Origin: Cryobacterium sp. PH31-O1 | GTDB lineage: Bacteria; Actinomycetota; Actinomycetes; Actinomycetales; Microbacteriaceae | Reading direction: 5' to 3' | Assembly: GCF_030063455.1 (NCBI RefSeq) | Contig: NZ_JASITB010000001.1 | Location: 310,001 to 374,000 of the forward strand | DNA length: 64,000 nucleotides | In this document: positions 63,086 to 64,000 of the stretch, piece after piece | Numbering within the stretch: position 1 is the first letter of the stretch | Layout of the letters: the number at the start of each line of letters is the position of its first letter | Translations under genes and position numbers: made by a program | Notes under the pieces: generated by a model | What the model saw: only the letters and a program-made list of their open reading frames with translations | What the model was told of the DNA's origin: nothing | Database searches by the model: none

Positions 63086-64000
63086 ATGGGATACGGCTTG
63101 AAGGGTTCTTCGTCGGTCCCGACCGGCGACGCGCGGGAGAACATCGTCGCCCTGGAACGGGCTCACGAATCCGCGATGACCGATCGGGTTTTCCAAACCG
63201 GCGTGCGCAAGCTCGTCCAGGATTCCTGGCAGCGTTCCCTGTCCCTGAGCCTGGACCCGTCAAGTGTTGCCCCGGAGCGGGCGCTGACCGACGCCGAGTT
63301 ACGCGACCTGCGCAACCAGCATCCGCTCGCCGCGGTGTTACCGGTCGTGCACAACCTGCTCATTCGTCATGCGGTCGACGCCGAGCTGATCGTCGCCATC
63401 GGTGACGAAGCCGGTCGGTTGCTCTGGATCGACGGAGACCGCGTGCTGCGTCGCCGGGTTGAGGAAATGCTGTTCGTCGAGGGTGCCGACTGGTCGGAAA
63501 GCCGAGTAGGAACGAGTGCACCGGGCACCGCCCTCGCCCTGGACCGCGGCATCCAGATTCGACGGGCCGAACACTTCAACGCTCTCGCGCACCCGTGGAG
63601 CTGCACGGCCGTTCCCATTCACGACCCGGACACCGGCAAGATCCTCGGCGTGATCGACATCACCGGCGGTGACCAAGCCGTCGCTCCGCAAACTCTGCCC
63701 CTGGTCGAGGCCGCCGTCGCCGCGATGGAGGCGGAGCTGCGAATCCAACGCCTGGACCGGCCGCATGCCGCGCCGCCCGCCCAGCGGTCGCGCCTCTCGC
63801 TATCAACGACCGTGCCGCGACTGGCTCCGGCCGTTCTGAGTGTTCTCGGCACCGACCACGGCCAGTTGCAGTGCGGCGGCAGCACAGCGGATGTCTCGCC
63901 CCGCCACACCGAGATTCTCACGCTCCTGGCCTGGCACCGCGAAGGACTCTCCGCCGATCGTCTGGCCGGTTATCTCTTCGATCACGACACAGCGGTGGAG
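63086..64000 (+). CDS. GAF-domain transcriptional regulator, C-terminus cut by window edge
   Basis: The frame is open from the ATG at 63086 to the window end (305 residues). CGGAGG lies nine bases upstream. The N-terminus contains QDSWQRSLSLSLDPSSVAP, typical of AcoR-like regulators. A GAF domain follows at about 85-210 (LIVAIGDEAGRLLWIDGD, TAVPIHDPDTGKILGVIDI). From about residue 275 a winged-helix segment begins (PRHTEILTLLAWHREGLSADRLAGYLF). No Walker motif is seen, so it is not a sigma-54 activator. Relatives often lie next to aldehyde dehydrogenase genes; the neighbour is beyond the edge. Confidence 0.85.
   Translation, partial: MGYGLKGSSSVPTGDARENIVALERAHESAMTDRVFQTGVRKLVQDSWQRSLSLSLDPSSVAPERALTDAELRDLRNQHPLAAVLPVVHNLLIRHAVDAELIVAIGDEAGRLLWIDGDRVLRRRVEEMLFVEGADWSESRVGTSAPGTALALDRGIQIRRAEHFNALAHPWSCTAVPIHDPDTGKILGVIDITGGDQAVAPQTLPLVEAAVAAMEAELRIQRLDRPHAAPPAQRSRLSLSTTVPRLAPAVLSVLGTDHGQLQCGGSTADVSPRHTEILTLLAWHREGLSADRLAGYLFDHDTAVE

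Overview
This window is a stretch of core chromosome from a high-GC Gram-positive actinobacterium. The markers are WhiA, an ANTAR-type PdtaR, the HGxxPAAW and Trp-associated membrane proteins inside the trp cluster, an actinobacterial (mIHF-type) integration host factor domain, a helicase-dead PriA, and GTG/TTG starts with leaderless promoters. Fusion of mIHF to guanylate kinase, the N-terminus of WhiA and a decayed DUF222/HNH gene point to Microbacteriaceae; this is inference from remembered families, since no search could be run. Nearly all genes lie on the minus strand. The plus-strand exceptions are a PadR regulator, a hotdog thioesterase, a tRNA-Leu and a GAF regulator cut by the right edge.

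Layout, left to right (transcription mostly runs right to left). 1-11.7 kb: glycolysis and excision repair (gap cut by the left edge, sodA, whiA, rapZ, uvrC, uvrA, a lone PadR regulator with a palindromic operator, uvrB, coaE). 11.8-23.8 kb: an orphan two-receiver response regulator, rpsA, a DUF885 hydrolase, polA, a MenI-like thioesterase, a Cas4-like nuclease/helicase fusion and pdtaR. 23.9-32.8 kb: tRNA-Leu(CAA), pyk, gltD-gltB, lgt. 32.8-41.2 kb: a near-continuous rpe-hisE-hisG-hisF-hisI-trpE-(membrane protein)-(HGxxPAAW)-trpC-trpB-trpA run, with most junctions overlapping by a few bases. 41.4-42.2 kb: a DUF222 pseudogene, the only clearly accessory item. 42.5-59.6 kb: rsmB, fmt, priA, metK, coaBC, rpoZ, mIHF-gmk, then the pyrimidine operon pyrR-pyrB-pyrC-(membrane protein)-carA-carB-pyrF; this order matches what I remember of the mycobacterial pyr-to-rpe region. 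59.7-64 kb: a DUF4190/thioredoxin-like membrane protein, nusB, efp, aroQ, an unknown small gene, a pair of DnaA-box-like sites and the GAF regulator.

How the genes work together: carA/carB/pyrB/pyrC/pyrF make UMP under probable PyrR control at the leader hairpin. rpe, the his genes and the trp genes join pentose phosphate/PRPP metabolism to histidine and tryptophan synthesis, and gltBD supplies glutamate. uvrA, uvrB, uvrC and polA cover nucleotide excision repair and gap filling.

No CRISPR, prophage, IS element, toxin-antitoxin pair or obvious defence island was seen. The most unusual signals are at DNA level: a recurrent RCGGATGC word, a strikingly uniform set of leaderless promoters (TAnnnT, six bases, start codon), a two-hairpin efp leader without a Shine-Dalgarno, a 16-bp tandem repeat that begins at the nusB stop codon, and a response regulator whose two receiver domains have lost complementary residues.
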